Shown piece by piece: positions 16,237 to 26,615 of a DNA stretch of 64,000 nucleotides. Under the pieces are notes generated by a model, which did not search any database, was not told where the DNA came from, and saw nothing but the letters and a program-made list of their open reading frames with translations. How positions within the stretch are numbered: position 1 is the first letter of the stretch; every line of letters starts with the position of its first letter. The translations under genes and the position numbers were made by a program. The stretch comes from Desulfosudis oleivorans Hxd3 (GTDB taxonomy: Bacteria; Desulfobacterota; Desulfobacteria; Desulfobacterales; Desulfosudaceae): the NCBI RefSeq assembly GCF_000018405.1, contig NC_009943.1, positions 3,289,001 to 3,353,000 on the forward strand. Reading direction: 5' to 3'.

Positions 16237-18486
16237 ATGATTAAAAAATTTTTCAAAGCGTTCCGGACCTTCATGTCCGGACTGGATGAGGAAGAACGCC
16301 GGCGCAGAAAGCGGGAAGGCATTCTGGCTGTTGTGCTGCTGGTGACAGTGGCCGTGCTTACCTACCTGGAAAGCCGCATCATCCAGTTCGGCGCCGACAT
16401 TCCGATTTCCAACACGGTGTTGATGTTCGTCTTCATCAACATCAACCTGCTGCTGCTGATCCTGCTGATTTTTCTTGTTTTCAGGAACCTGGTCAAACTT
16501 TTCTACGACCGCAAGCAGAATGTCATGGGCGCCCGGCTGCGGACCCGGCTGGTGGTGGCGTTCATCTCCCTGACCCTGGTCCCCGCCATTGTGCTGTTCT
16601 TTTTTTCCATGAGCTTTATCACCACCAGTATCAAGTTCTGGTTCAACGTGCCCGTGGACCATGCCCTGGAGAACTCCCTGGCCGTGGGCAAGAACATGTA
16701 TGCCCACATTGAGGACAGCAACCGATTTTTTCTGAAACGGGCCGCCTACCAGATCACCACCAACAATCTGCTGCGGCCCTATCGCACCGACGATCTCTCC
16801 CGGTATATCCAGATCGTTCAGCGGGAGTTTCACCTGAACACGGTGGAGGTCTACAATCCCGACGGGGAACGGATCACCTATGCCGTCTCTCCGGAAATTG
16901 AGACGGCCCCTTTCGGAACCTTATCAATAAACGATCTGCAAAAAACCGGCATGGAAACAGACACGGTTTTTTCCATCAGCCGGGATCTGCCCGCCGGTGA
17001 GCTGGTCAGCTCCATCTGCTCGATACCCTTTGGCCAGCCGAGGGAAAAGGCCGAAGCCTTTCTGGTGATCTCCATCCTGCTGCCCCCGGACCTGTCCGAC
17101 AGCCTGACCGCCATTTCCAGGGGCATTGAAGAGTACCAGCAGATCAAGCTTCTCAAGGAGCCCATTCAGAGCACCTATTACATCGTTCTCTCCATCGTGG
17201 CGCTGCTGGTGGTCTTCTGTGCCGTGTGGTTCGGCTTTTACATCGCCAAGTCCCTCACCAATCCCATCATGGAGCTGGCCAAGGGCCTGGAGCGGGTCTC
17301 CGCCGGAGACCTGGCCTATACCATCGAACGCCTGGCCGATGATGAAATCGGCATGCTGGTCAGCTCGTTTAACAAAATGACCGGGGACCTGCGGGCCGGG
17401 CGGCAGCAGATCGAAGCGGCCACCCAGGCGCTGGAACGGCAGAAGGACGCGCTGGAAGAGAGCCGCCTCTATATGGAGATCGTTCTCAACAACATCTCCA
17501 CCGGCGTCATCTCCATTGATGCCCACGGCACCATTACAACGATCAACAAGTCGGCCCGGAAAATGCTGTCCCTTTCCCACGAAAACGTGCTCAACCGTTA
17601 CTATGCCAACGTATTGAAGGACCGGTACCTGAAACTTGCCGATGAGCGAATCGCCACCATTCGGGACGGCGGCCAGGACATGGTGGAACTGCCGCTGCGA
17701 CTCACCATCAGCGGTACGCCCCGCAGCTTTATTATCTACTTAAACGCCCTGCGGCACGACAAGACCGGCCAGTACATGGGCATCGTGATGGTAATCGACG
17801 ACCTCACCGAACTGGAAAAGGCACAGCGCATGGCGGCCTGGCGGGAGGTGGCCCGTCGCATCGCCCATGAGGTAAAAAACCCGCTGACCCCCATCTCCCT
17901 TTCGGCCCAGCGCCTGAAAAGAAAGTTCGGGCCCGACGCCGATGACCCGATCTTTGAAGAATGTATTCGCACCATTCTTGATTACGTGGATATCATTCGC
18001 AACCTGGTCAACGAGTTTGCCGCCTTTGCCAAGTTTCCATCGGCCAAGCTGGGGCCCTGCGACCTGGTGCAGACCATTCGGGAAACCGCCGACCTCTATA
18101 CCGAGGAAGACAGCCCCGTCACATTCACCATTGACGCGCCCCCGGACCTGCCCCGGCTGAACCTGGACCGGCAGCAGATCAAACAGGCCCTGATCAACCT
18201 GATTGAAAACGCGATCACCGCCATGGAGGGGGCCGGGCGGATCACGATCACGGTGCGCCACGATCCCGCGGCCATGAAGGTGGTGCTGACCTTTGCCGAT
18301 ACCGGCAGAGGGCTTTCCGAGGCGGCGAAAAACAACCTTTTTGAACCCTATTTTTCAACCAAAAAATCGGGAATGGGGCTGGGCCTTGCCATTGTCAGCT
18401 CCATTATCGCGGACCACAACGGCACCATCAGCGCCCATGACAATAAGCCCAGAGGCGCTCGGTTTATCATCGAGCTGCCGGCATGA
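16237..18486 (+). CDS. NtrY-like membrane sensor histidine kinase
   Basis: A 749-residue kinase. Three membrane segments lie near residues 29-45, 58-82 and 105-130, then an extracytoplasmic region, a fourth segment at ~310-335, HAMP (to ~390), PAS (~415-520), and a HisKA box RRIAHEVKNPLTPI with phosphorylatable His544. The HATPase domain shows N box NLIENAITAM, DTGRGLS and GMGLGLAIV. Architecture and length match NtrY. It is followed 31 bp later by its response regulator, forming a two-component pair. The sensed signal (nitrogen, redox or envelope) cannot be told from sequence. Confidence 0.9.
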   Translation: MIKKFFKAFRTFMSGLDEEERRRRKREGILAVVLLVTVAVLTYLESRIIQFGADIPISNTVLMFVFININLLLLILLIFLVFRNLVKLFYDRKQNVMGARLRTRLVVAFISLTLVPAIVLFFFSMSFITTSIKFWFNVPVDHALENSLAVGKNMYAHIEDSNRFFLKRAAYQITTNNLLRPYRTDDLSRYIQIVQREFHLNTVEVYNPDGERITYAVSPEIETAPFGTLSINDLQKTGMETDTVFSISRDLPAGELVSSICSIPFGQPREKAEAFLVISILLPPDLSDSLTAISRGIEEYQQIKLLKEPIQSTYYIVLSIVALLVVFCAVWFGFYIAKSLTNPIMELAKGLERVSAGDLAYTIERLADDEIGMLVSSFNKMTGDLRAGRQQIEAATQALERQKDALEESRLYMEIVLNNISTGVISIDAHGTITTINKSARKMLSLSHENVLNRYYANVLKDRYLKLADERIATIRDGGQDMVELPLRLTISGTPRSFIIYLNALRHDKTGQYMGIVMVIDDLTELEKAQRMAAWREVARRIAHEVKNPLTPISLSAQRLKRKFGPDADDPIFEECIRTILDYVDIIRNLVNEFAAFAKFPSAKLGPCDLVQTIRETADLYTEEDSPVTFTIDAPPDLPRLNLDRQQIKQALINLIENAITAMEGAGRITITVRHDPAAMKVVLTFADTGRGLSEAAKNNLFEPYFSTKKSGMGLGLAIVSSIIADHNGTISAHDNKPRGARFIIELPA

Positions 18487-18517
18487 GACAGCCGGCCGGC
18501 CAAATGGAGAAAAGCGG

Positions 18518-19873
18518 ATGTTTCCATCGGTTTTAATTGTAGATGACGAGCCTTCCATCCTTCAGTCCCTGGGCGGACTGCTGTCGGATGAAGGCTTTGA
18601 GATTCTCACCGCGTCAAACGGGTATGAGGCACTAAAGCTTATCGAAACCGCATCCCCGGACATTGTGCTGCTGGACATCTGGATGCCCGGCATCGACGGT
18701 ATTGAGACCTTAAAGGAGATCAAGGCCGCCAGCCCCCATATTCCGGTGGTCATCATTACCGGCCACGGCACCATTGAGACCGCGGTCAATGCCACCAAGA
18801 TCGGGGCCTTTGATTTTATTGAAAAACCCCTGTCCATTGACAAGGTCATCGTGGCCATTCACAACGCTTTGAACTTTCGCCGGCTGGAGGAGGAAAACCG
18901 GTACCTCAAGAAAAAGACGCTGAAAAAAAGTTCCATCGACGGCGCCAGCCCGGCGGTGGTTGCATTGAAACAGCAGATCGCTTCGGCCGCGCCTACGGAT
19001 GCATGGATTCTGATCTCCGGGGAAAACGGCACCGGAAAGGAGATGGTGGCCCGCACCATTCACACCCTGAGCCCCCGGGGAGAACACCCCTTTGTGGACA
19101 TCAACTGCGCGGCCATTCCGGAGACGTACCTGGAAAGCGAGCTGTTCGGCCATGAAAAGGGCGCGTTTGAGGCCGCAACCACAAAGTCGGTCGGCAAAAT
19201 CGAACTGGCCAACAAGGGCACCCTGTTTTTAGACGAGATATCCAACATGGCGCCGGCCACCCAGGCAAAACTGGTGCGGGTGCTGCAGGAACAGAAATTC
19301 CAGCGCCTGGGCAGTTCCCGAACGGTATCGGTGAATGTGCGAGTGATTGCGGCAACGCATAAGGACCTGGAACTGGAAATCAGGGAGGGCCGCTTCCGGC
19401 AGGACCTTTTTTTTCTGCTCAACGTGATTCCCATCGAAGTGCCGCCCCTGCGGGACCGCAAGGAAGACATTCCCGTTCTTGCGGCCATCTTCCTGGAACA
19501 ACATGCCCGGCAGAACAACACGGAGCCCAAACAACTTTCTGAAGATGCCCTGAACCTGCTGTGCGATTACGCGTGGCCCGGCAATGTACGGGAGCTTAAA
19601 AACCTGCTGGAGCGGCTGACCATCATGCTTCACAAGAAGACCATCGAAGCCGGCGACCTGCCCCGGCCTTACAACCCGGAAAAAACGCCGCCGGCCCTTC
19701 CCGTGGCCGAACTGTTCTCCCCCATTGATCTGAAGCAGGCCCGCACCCGTTTTGAAGAGGCCTATATCCGGTTTATCCTGCAGCAGAACGACGCGGACAT
19801 CACCAGGACCGCCCTGGCCATTGGCGTGGACAAGGGGTACCTGCGCAAAAAAATCAAAAAGATGAAGTTGTAA
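18518..19873 (+). CDS. NtrX-like response regulator with degenerate sigma-54 contact loop
   Basis: A 451-residue regulator with receiver domain (D9, D10, phospho-acceptor D53 in LLDIWMPG), AAA+ domain with Walker A GENGTGKE and Walker B LFLDEI, and a C-terminal Fis-type HTH. I start at ATG 18518, since a longer frame overlaps the kinase and lacks receiver sequence. The loop that contacts sigma-54, normally GAFTGA, reads GAFEAA at residues 215-220. Loss of the Thr and Gly suggests the protein no longer activates sigma-54 and may act as an ordinary repressor or activator. Confidence 0.88.
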   Translation: MFPSVLIVDDEPSILQSLGGLLSDEGFEILTASNGYEALKLIETASPDIVLLDIWMPGIDGIETLKEIKAASPHIPVVIITGHGTIETAVNATKIGAFDFIEKPLSIDKVIVAIHNALNFRRLEEENRYLKKKTLKKSSIDGASPAVVALKQQIASAAPTDAWILISGENGTGKEMVARTIHTLSPRGEHPFVDINCAAIPETYLESELFGHEKGAFEAATTKSVGKIELANKGTLFLDEISNMAPATQAKLVRVLQEQKFQRLGSSRTVSVNVRVIAATHKDLELEIREGRFRQDLFFLLNVIPIEVPPLRDRKEDIPVLAAIFLEQHARQNNTEPKQLSEDALNLLCDYAWPGNVRELKNLLERLTIMLHKKTIEAGDLPRPYNPEKTPPALPVAELFSPIDLKQARTRFEEAYIRFILQQNDADITRTALAIGVDKGYLRKKIKKMKL

Positions 19874-19878
19874 CAGCC

Positions 19879-20502
19879 ATGGCGCTTACTGTTATCGGCG
19901 GCACATTAAAGGGCAGGCGGCTTTTTTCACCAACGGGCATGGCGATCCGGCCCACGTCAGGCCGGGTGCGGGAAGCCCTGTTCAATATTTTCATGCATGA
20001 AACTCCGGGTGCCACGGTGCTGGACCTGTTTGCCGGCACCGGGGCGCTGGCCATCGAGGCCCTGAGCCGGGGGGCCGCCCGGGCCGTGCTGATCGACAAC
20101 ACCCCCGCTGCTCTGGCGGTGATTCAAAAAAACATCCACGCGTGCGAACTTCAGTCCTCGGCCAGAGCCATTCGCCACGATGCCGCACAAAACCTTGCCT
20201 GCCTGCCATCCCTGGGCATGACCTTTGACCTGGTGTTCATGGACCCTCCCTATAAATCCGGCGCCATCGGTCAGGTCCTTGAAAACCTTCGCGTCAGCCA
20301 AACGCTGTTGCCCGGAGCATGGGTGGTGGCCGAGCACTCACGAAAAACAACAGCCGAGGCAGCCGCCTGTGACGGACGCGATTTTAGCCTGACAGACCAG
20401 CGCAAATACGGAAAAACGGTTGTCTCTTTTTTCCAATATATGGTAGAAACTCCCATGAACAGCGACACACCGCCCTTTCACCACACCCATGACGCCGGTT
20501 GA
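19879..20502 (+). CDS. rsmD: 16S rRNA (guanine966-N2)-methyltransferase RsmD
   Basis: SAM-dependent base methyltransferase acting on the small subunit rRNA. Visible: the N-terminal GGTLKGRRL, the SAM loop DLFAGTGALAIEAL, the DNTPAA strand, and the catalytic FMDPPY. At 207 residues it is slightly longer than usual, with a histidine-containing tail. It starts six bases after the NtrX-like stop and lies just before coaD; rsmD-coaD pairs are common across bacteria. Confidence 0.93.
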   Translation: MALTVIGGTLKGRRLFSPTGMAIRPTSGRVREALFNIFMHETPGATVLDLFAGTGALAIEALSRGAARAVLIDNTPAALAVIQKNIHACELQSSARAIRHDAAQNLACLPSLGMTFDLVFMDPPYKSGAIGQVLENLRVSQTLLPGAWVVAEHSRKTTAEAAACDGRDFSLTDQRKYGKTVVSFFQYMVETPMNSDTPPFHHTHDAG

Positions 20503-20535
20503 CGCGGACAACCGGTTTGCACAAGGAGAGGCCCG

Positions 20536-21042
20536 ATGAAAATCGCCATCTACCCGGGTTCCTTTGATCCGGTCACCAACGGTCACATCGACATCATTCA
20601 GCGGGGACGTCACCTGTTTGACAAAATCATCGTGTCGATTCTTCTCAATCCCGGGAAAAAAGCACTCTTCTCCCTTGATGAACGGCTGGACATGCTGACC
20701 GAAAGTCTGAAGGATATTGACGGTGTGGAGGTGGACTCTTTTGCCGGCCTGCTCATCGACTATGCCGAGCGGAAAAACGCGAAGGCCATTCTCCGGGGCA
20801 TGCGGGCCGTATCCGACTTTGAGTACGAATTTCAGATGGCCCTGATGAACCGGCGGCTCAACCGGGATATTCAGACGGTGTTTTTGATGACCGGCATGCG
20901 GTGGATTTATACCAGCTCTTCCATTATCAAGGAGGCGGCCACCTTTGGCGGCGACATCAGCGGCATGGTGCCGGCGATCGTGGAAAAAAAGCTGGAAGAA
21001 AAGATCGGATACGTCGTCAACCACAAAAAGGCCGAGGACTAA
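20536..21042 (+). CDS. coaD: Phosphopantetheine adenylyltransferase
   Basis: It makes dephospho-CoA from 4'-phosphopantetheine and ATP. The nucleotidyltransferase signature YPGSFDPVTNGHIDI is at the N-terminus and YTSSSIIKE near the C-terminus. The 168 residues match the family. A ribosome site AAGGAGAGG precedes the ATG. The stop overlaps by four bases the end of the convergent pcm gene. Confidence 0.96.
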   Translation: MKIAIYPGSFDPVTNGHIDIIQRGRHLFDKIIVSILLNPGKKALFSLDERLDMLTESLKDIDGVEVDSFAGLLIDYAERKNAKAILRGMRAVSDFEYEFQMALMNRRLNRDIQTVFLMTGMRWIYTSSSIIKEAATFGGDISGMVPAIVEKKLEEKIGYVVNHKKAED

Positions 21043-21704
21043 TTTTCTTTCCACCCATGTTCGCCGATTAGCTTGACAAACCGGCACCCGCCCAGATCGG
21101 TGGACCGAACCCCGGTTTTTTCCTTGACCAGCTTGATCAGGCTCTGCACGGACTCGGTTCCCACCGGCGCTACCAGCCGCCCGCCCACAGCCAGTTGATC
21201 CACCAGCACCGAAGGAATGTCCGGGGCACCGGCGGTGATGATAATCCGGTCAAAAGGGCTTTCCGCCTTCCACCCGGTGGTGCCGTCGGAGTACCGGGTG
21301 GCGATGTTGTAGTAACCCAGCCTGTCAAACAGGGCCCTTGCCCGAATGTAAAGGGAGTGTATCCGCTCAACGGTATAAACGCGGGACACGATGCGGGAGA
21401 GTATGGCCGCCTGATATCCCGATCCCGTGCCGATCTCCAGAACCCGATCGTTACCGGTGGGTTCCAGTGCCTGGGTCATTTCCGCCACGATATAGGGCTG
21501 GGAGATGGTCTGCTGCTCACCGATGGGAAGGGGAAAATCGCCGTAGGCCTGGTCCATCAGGGCCTCGCTGACAAACAGGTGCCTGGGCACCGTGCCCATG
21601 GCGCCCAGCACAAAAGGGTCGTTGATGCCGCGCCGCGCGATCTGGTTTTCCACCATCTGTTTGCGCCGGCGCACATATCTTATTTCTTCGTTTTCCATAA
21701 CCAT
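21039..21704 (-). CDS. pcm: Protein-L-isoaspartate O-methyltransferase
   Basis: It repairs isoaspartyl residues in aged proteins using SAM. Visible: the family opening around RKQMVENQIARRGI, PRHLFV, QTISQPYIVA, and the SAM loop EIGTGSGYQAAIL. About 220 residues, as expected. The start is uncertain: TTG 21719, ATG 21704 and ATG 21698 are in frame; I list 21704. It is convergent with coaD and divergent from the K+ channel gene. Confidence 0.92.
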   Translation of the reverse strand: MVMENEEIRYVRRRKQMVENQIARRGINDPFVLGAMGTVPRHLFVSEALMDQAYGDFPLPIGEQQTISQPYIVAEMTQALEPTGNDRVLEIGTGSGYQAAILSRIVSRVYTVERIHSLYIRARALFDRLGYYNIATRYSDGTTGWKAESPFDRIIITAGAPDIPSVLVDQLAVGGRLVAPVGTESVQSLIKLVKEKTGVRSTDLGGCRFVKLIGEHGWKEN

Positions 21705-21927
21705 GCGGTTTAATAGCAAGGCCCCCTGAAGCCGTCAAGACAAAAAAGCGGTTGCGCGAGCCCCACAGCCGGAATATGATAGATATCACAACAGAACCGG
21801 TTGTGGGCCATCAAAAGGGGCGTGCCGGGGCCTGAACCGTTACGGCAACACTATTCCACGGTTCCCGGCATTTCAAAACTATCCATGGCAACCGGGCCAT
21901 GAGCCATGAGGGGTAACGGACAGGGCA

Positions 21928-22929
21928 TTGGGCAATACAAAAAACCTTTTTTCACTGATTCTGCTGTTTATCGTGGTGCTGATCGCCGGCACTTTCGGCT
22001 ATGCCATCATAGAAGGATGGGATCTGCTTGATGCCTTTTACATGACCATGATCACGGTCACCACCGTGGGATACGGGGAGGTTCATGGCATGAGCCGGGC
22101 CGGCCGGGTCTTCACCATGGTGGTGATTTTCCTGGGTTACGGTCTATGCCTCTATGTGGCGGGGTCCGTGGTCCAGTTCATGGTGGATGGAAAGATTCGC
22201 GCAATTCTCGGGAGGCGGAAATTGGATTCAAAAATCAGACGGCTGAGAAACCACTATATTGTCTGCGGGTACGGCCGCATCGGCCGCGTACTGGCCGCTC
22301 ACCTTCGGGAGAAGCCGATTGACATGGTGGCCATCGACGGGAATCCCGACCTGGTGCCGGCCATGGAGGCCGATAACGTGCTTTACATCTGTGCCAGCGC
22401 CATAGAGGAAGAGACCCTGATACAGGCCGGCATTAAACATGCGAAGGTGCTGATCGCGGCCCTGGCCACGGACACGGACAACGTGTTTCTCGTACTCACG
22501 GCCCGCCAGCTGAACCCCGACCTTTTTATTATGGCCCGGGCCAGCCATGAAGGGTCAAAATCCAAGCTAAGGGCCGCCGGCGCCGATAAGGTGGAATCCC
22601 CCTACGACATCGGGGCACACAACATGGCCATGCGGGTGCTGCGGCCAACGGTAACCAATTTCCTGGAGCTGGCACTGGCAAGGAAGAACAAGCATATTCA
22701 GATGGAAGAGATTCCGATTCGGCCCGGCTCCCGGTTCTGCGGCCTGGCCCTGAGCGAGTCAGGTATTCGGCAGGAGTTTGACCTGATTGTCATTGCCATT
22801 AAAAAATCAGATGCTTCCATGATTTTCAACCCCTCCTTTGACGCGAAAATTCACGCCAACGATACTGTTATCGTGGTGGGCAGCACGGAAAACCTGGAAA
22901 AATTCGGAAAAGCCGCCATGGCCGCATGA
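21928..22929 (+). CDS. Two-TM potassium channel with RCK (TrkA-N/TrkA-C) domains
   Basis: A 333-residue channel subunit of the MthK type. A hydrophobic segment at ~7-26, a pore helix and the K+ selectivity filter TTVGYGE near residue 48, and a second segment at ~60-84 form the pore. The cytosolic RCK Rossmann fold follows (YIVCGYGRIGRVLA), with a TrkA-C domain at ~245-325. The start is TTG, with GAGGGG upstream; no in-frame ATG precedes the first membrane helix. Probably gated by a nucleotide or ion bound to RCK. Confidence 0.9.
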   Translation: MGNTKNLFSLILLFIVVLIAGTFGYAIIEGWDLLDAFYMTMITVTTVGYGEVHGMSRAGRVFTMVVIFLGYGLCLYVAGSVVQFMVDGKIRAILGRRKLDSKIRRLRNHYIVCGYGRIGRVLAAHLREKPIDMVAIDGNPDLVPAMEADNVLYICASAIEEETLIQAGIKHAKVLIAALATDTDNVFLVLTARQLNPDLFIMARASHEGSKSKLRAAGADKVESPYDIGAHNMAMRVLRPTVTNFLELALARKNKHIQMEEIPIRPGSRFCGLALSESGIRQEFDLIVIAIKKSDASMIFNPSFDAKIHANDTVIVVGSTENLEKFGKAAMAA

Positions 22930-23036
22930 CAAAAAAAAGCCTGCCGGTTTCAGTAGTGCCGATACCGACATTCAGACTCACTTGCGGGGAGGAACGCTGA
23001 CCGGCGTCACCGATAGACAGAAAAGGAAGAAGGCCG

Positions 23037-23624
23037 CTATATCTTGTAAATCACACGGTCCTCTGTGATGATGATATCAACATGCCGGTCAATGGACCCC
23101 TTGGGCACCTGGGCGATGATCTGGTCTTCAAAGGCCAGGGAGACCTTGCGGGTGGTGGCGGGCAGCTTGGGAATCAGTTTGTCGTAATAACCGGTGCCCA
23201 GGCCGATGCGGGCCCCTTTTTCATCAAACACCAGGCCGGGTATGATGGCGATTTCCACGCTGTCGATGGGCACCACTCTGCAACGGTTGGGATCGGCCAC
23301 GGTTTCACCCCTGGGGCCGGTGATAAAATCAGCGGAAGGATCATTGAGCTTGAGCAGCCGAAGATCCTTTCGGTTGGTGTCGTCATAAGGCACCACGGCG
23401 ACCTTGTTGCACGAAAAACAGTGCTTTATGATGCTGCGGGTGTCCACCTCGCCGGGTTTGTTAAGGTAAATAAACACCACCCGTGCTTCCATGAAGTTGG
23501 CAAAACCAAACAGCCGGGTCAATATCTGCCGGCTTTTCTGAGAGAGCTCATCTTTTGTGAACGCACCGATTTTTTTTACCACACCGGCGCTGAGCCCCTG
23601 TTTTATTTCCTTGACATCATCCAT
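23037..23624 (-). CDS. 5-formyltetrahydrofolate cyclo-ligase
   Basis: It converts 5-formyl-THF to 5,10-methenyl-THF using ATP. The diagnostic GLGTGYYDKLIP is present, with an N-terminal VVFIYLNKPGEVDT and a C-terminal DRHVDIIITED. 195 residues fits the family. Relevant to the C1-folate traffic of acetyl-CoA-pathway organisms, though universal. The gene stands alone in reverse orientation between the K+ channel and serS. Confidence 0.92.
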   Translation of the reverse strand: MDDVKEIKQGLSAGVVKKIGAFTKDELSQKSRQILTRLFGFANFMEARVVFIYLNKPGEVDTRSIIKHCFSCNKVAVVPYDDTNRKDLRLLKLNDPSADFITGPRGETVADPNRCRVVPIDSVEIAIIPGLVFDEKGARIGLGTGYYDKLIPKLPATTRKVSLAFEDQIIAQVPKGSIDRHVDIIITEDRVIYKI

Positions 23625-23835
23625 GACCTACCTCTATATGCTTTTATTCATTTTTCTATACAATGATTGAGAGGTTATCTATCATGATTCTGGTATTATG
23701 TCAACCATTAATAATCATTGACTAAAACATTCAGCCATGATACCAACAGAATACTTGAAAACCCTTGCCGGACGGCCCACCAGGGCCGGTTTCGACAAAA
23801 CTCGCTTGAATGACTCATAAACAGATTGAACGCCC

Positions 23836-25113
23836 ATGCTTGACAGCCGATTTGTAAGAGAACAGGCCGACAGGGCCAGGCAGGCCCTTGCGCATCGCAA
23901 TGAAGACCCGGTCATGATTGACGCGTTTCTTGGATATGACACGGCCCGCAAGGATATTCTGGCCGAGATCGAAGCGTTACGGCACAAACGCAACGTGGCC
24001 TCCGACACCATCGCGCAAATGAAAAAGGCGGGGCAGACCGCGGATGAACCTATTGCCGCCATGCGCGAAGTGTCCGCAAAAATAAAGGAATTGGAGGTCC
24101 TGCTCGCCGAAAACCAGGAAAAAAGCGATGCCCTGCTGATGCGCATTCCCAATATCCCCCACGCGTCGGTTCCCATCGGTCCGGACGAAAGCGCCAACGT
24201 GACGGAAAGGGAGGTGGGCACCCCTCCGGCATTTGATTTTGCCCCCCGGCCCCACGAAGAGATCGGTGAGGCCCTGGGCATTTTCGATTTTGCAAGGGCC
24301 GCCAAGATCGCCGGCGCCCGGTTTCCCCTGTACAAGGGGGCCGGCGCTCTGATGGAGCGGGCCCTGATCAACTTCATGCTGGACATTCACACCACGGAGC
24401 ACGGCTACACCGAGTGCCTGCCGCCCCTGATGGTAAATGCCAAAACCATGACCGGCACGGGCCAGCTGCCCAAGTTTGAAGAGGACCTGTTCAAGCTGGA
24501 ACGGTGGGGGTTTTACCTGATTCCCACAGCCGAAGTGCCGGTGACCAACATCTTTGCCGACGAAATTCTCAACGAGGCAGACCTGCCCATCAAATACACG
24601 GCCTATACTCCCTGTTTCCGATCCGAAGCCGGTTCCTACGGCAAGGACACCAAGGGGCTGATCCGCCAGCACCAGTTCAACAAGGTGGAACTGGTCAAAT
24701 TTGCCCATCCGGAACACTCCTACGACGAGCTGGAAAAACTGCTGGCCGATGCGGAAACTATTTTACAGCGATTGGGCCTGGCCTACCGGGTGATCACCCT
24801 CTGTTCCGGTGATATGGGATTTTCCGCGGCCAAAACCTATGACATAGAGGTGTGGTTTCCCGCCCAGAACCGGTACAGGGAGATCTCCTCATGCAGTAAC
24901 TTCGAGGACTTCCAGGCCCGGCGGGCCAACATCCGGTTCAAGCGGCCCGGCCAGAAAGGCACCGGGTTTGTTCATACATTAAACGGTTCAGGGCTGGCCG
25001 TGGGCAGGACCCTGGCCGCCATACTGGAAAATTTTCAGACAAAAGAGGGCGCCGTTGAGATTCCCGATACCCTGCGGCCTTACATGAGAAACATGGCGGT
25101 CCTGTCATTATGA
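23836..25113 (+). CDS. serS: Seryl-tRNA synthetase
   Basis: Class II synthetase that charges tRNA-Ser (and tRNA-Sec). N-terminal coiled-coil arm at ~1-105 ([17 protein letters not shown] and following heptads), then class II motifs: LPPLMVNA region, motif 2 in [19 protein letters not shown], and motif 3 [14 protein letters not shown]. 425 residues, normal. The stop overlaps the thrC start by four bases, and thrC overlaps the TPR gene, so the three form a coupled operon. Confidence 0.96.
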   Translation: MLDSRFVREQADRARQALAHRNEDPVMIDAFLGYDTARKDILAEIEALRHKRNVASDTIAQMKKAGQTADEPIAAMREVSAKIKELEVLLAENQEKSDALLMRIPNIPHASVPIGPDESANVTEREVGTPPAFDFAPRPHEEIGEALGIFDFARAAKIAGARFPLYKGAGALMERALINFMLDIHTTEHGYTECLPPLMVNAKTMTGTGQLPKFEEDLFKLERWGFYLIPTAEVPVTNIFADEILNEADLPIKYTAYTPCFRSEAGSYGKDTKGLIRQHQFNKVELVKFAHPEHSYDELEKLLADAETILQRLGLAYRVITLCSGDMGFSAAKTYDIEVWFPAQNRYREISSCSNFEDFQARRANIRFKRPGQKGTGFVHTLNGSGLAVGRTLAAILENFQTKEGAVEIPDTLRPYMRNMAVLSL

Positions 25114-26615
25114 ACCCTTCCGACTTTCCATGCGATGTACAGCCCCACCTGGTGCCCCGGCCCGGGGGCGACATGGTGTATAAATGCCTTGGGTGCGACG
25201 CCACCCACGACATCAACACCCTTCTATACACCTGCCCTTCCTGCAACAGCGTGCTGCTGATCGAGGACCGGGACTTTGACCGGCACAGGGCCATCCCCGG
25301 CCCCCTGTGGCGAAAGATTTTCGATTTTCGAAAAAGCCTCAACATCCCCGCTTTAAAAGGGGTCTACCGGTTTCACGAGTTTATCGGCCCGGACCTGCCC
25401 CTGGAAGCGGTGGTATGGCTGGGTGAAGGCGGTACCCCGGTGGTTGAAGCCAGCCCGCTCCTTCAGCAGAAGGTGGGAATCCGCCTCTTTTTCAAAAACG
25501 ACGGCCAGAATCCCAGCGCCTCTTTCAAGGACCGGGGCATGGCCAGCGCCTTTTCCCGTATTAATTTTCTTTTGCAAAGCGGCATCCTCTCCAACGTGCT
25601 GGCTGTGTGCGCCTCCACAGGGGACACGTCGGCATCGGCGGCCCTCTATGCCGCCTATCTCAAGCCCCGGGTCACATCCGCCGTTCTTCTTCCTCACGGC
25701 AAGGTCACACCCCAGCAGCTTTCCCAGCCCCTGGGCAACGGGGCCGCCGTGTTTGAAATTGCCGGCGTGTTTGACGACTGCATGAAGGTGGTCGAAGAAT
25801 TGTCCGAAAACTACAACGTGGCCCTGCTCAACTCCAAAAATGCCTGGCGCATTCTGGGTCAGGAGTCCTACTCTTATGAAATCGCCCAGGATTTTTCCTA
25901 CGACACCCGGAATCTGACCGTTGTGGTGCCCATCGGCAATGCCGGCAACATCACGGCGGTGATGAACGGCTTCTTAAAATTTTTCCGAATCGGCATTATC
26001 AATGCCCTGCCCAAAATCATCGGGGTCCAGTCCGACCACGCCAGCCCGGTGTTCCAGTACTACAGAGAGCCCGACCCGGCCCGGCGCCGGTTTGCCCCGG
26101 TGACGGTCAAACCCAGCGTGGCACAGGCCGCCATGATCGGCAACCCGGTCTCCATGCCGCGGGTGATCCGTCTGGCCGACCGGTATGACCAGGCCGCCGG
26201 CCAACGGCGGGTGTTCGTGGTGGAAGTATCTGAGCAGCAGATCATGGACTGGCAGCTGACGGCCAACCGGCACGGCAACATCGTCTGCACCCATGGCGGC
26301 GAAAGCCTGGCCGGCCTGGTAACGGCACGGCAGCAGGGCCTGGTAACCGACGACGACATGGCGGTCCTGGACTCCACGGCCCACATGCTCAAGTTCTCCA
26401 ATTTTCAACAGATGTACTTTGAAAACGCTTTTCCGGCCCATTACGGGGTGACGCCGGACCCGGCCCTTGTCAATGCCCCGCAGCTGGTTGAGGTTCCCGG
26501 CATTGCCACGCCGGCGGACCGGGAGACACTGAGCGGGCCGGAGATGACAACATTTGTCAGAAAAACCGCTGATGAGATTGCAAACCGGCTTGGCTTGAAA
26601 AGGACAAAACAATGA
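25110..26615 (+). CDS. thrC: Threonine synthase
   Basis: PLP enzyme that makes threonine from O-phosphohomoserine. The PLP lysine is in [11 protein letters not shown], with [17 protein letters not shown] and the phosphate-binding [10 protein letters not shown] loop. Residues ~18-50 carry an N-terminal zinc-ribbon-like CxxC...CxxC (YKCLGC, TCPSC), typical of the long archaeal/plant-like threonine synthases. 501 residues. It is translationally coupled on both sides (four-base overlaps with serS and the TPR lipoprotein gene). Confidence 0.93.
   Translation: MNPSDFPCDVQPHLVPRPGGDMVYKCLGCDATHDINTLLYTCPSCNSVLLIEDRDFDRHRAIPGPLWRKIFDFRKSLNIPALKGVYRFHEFIGPDLPLEAVVWLGEGGTPVVEASPLLQQKVGIRLFFKNDGQNPSASFKDRGMASAFSRINFLLQSGILSNVLAVCASTGDTSASAALYAAYLKPRVTSAVLLPHGKVTPQQLSQPLGNGAAVFEIAGVFDDCMKVVEELSENYNVALLNSKNAWRILGQESYSYEIAQDFSYDTRNLTVVVPIGNAGNITAVMNGFLKFFRIGIINALPKIIGVQSDHASPVFQYYREPDPARRRFAPVTVKPSVAQAAMIGNPVSMPRVIRLADRYDQAAGQRRVFVVEVSEQQIMDWQLTANRHGNIVCTHGGESLAGLVTARQQGLVTDDDMAVLDSTAHMLKFSNFQQMYFENAFPAHYGVTPDPALVNAPQLVEVPGIATPADRETLSGPEMTTFVRKTADEIANRLGLKRTKQ

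Noticed and set aside
18293-18517. Extended N-terminus of the NtrX-like regulator
   Set aside because: Overlaps the kinase gene and does not resemble receiver sequence; ATG 18518 has a ribosome site and fits the family.
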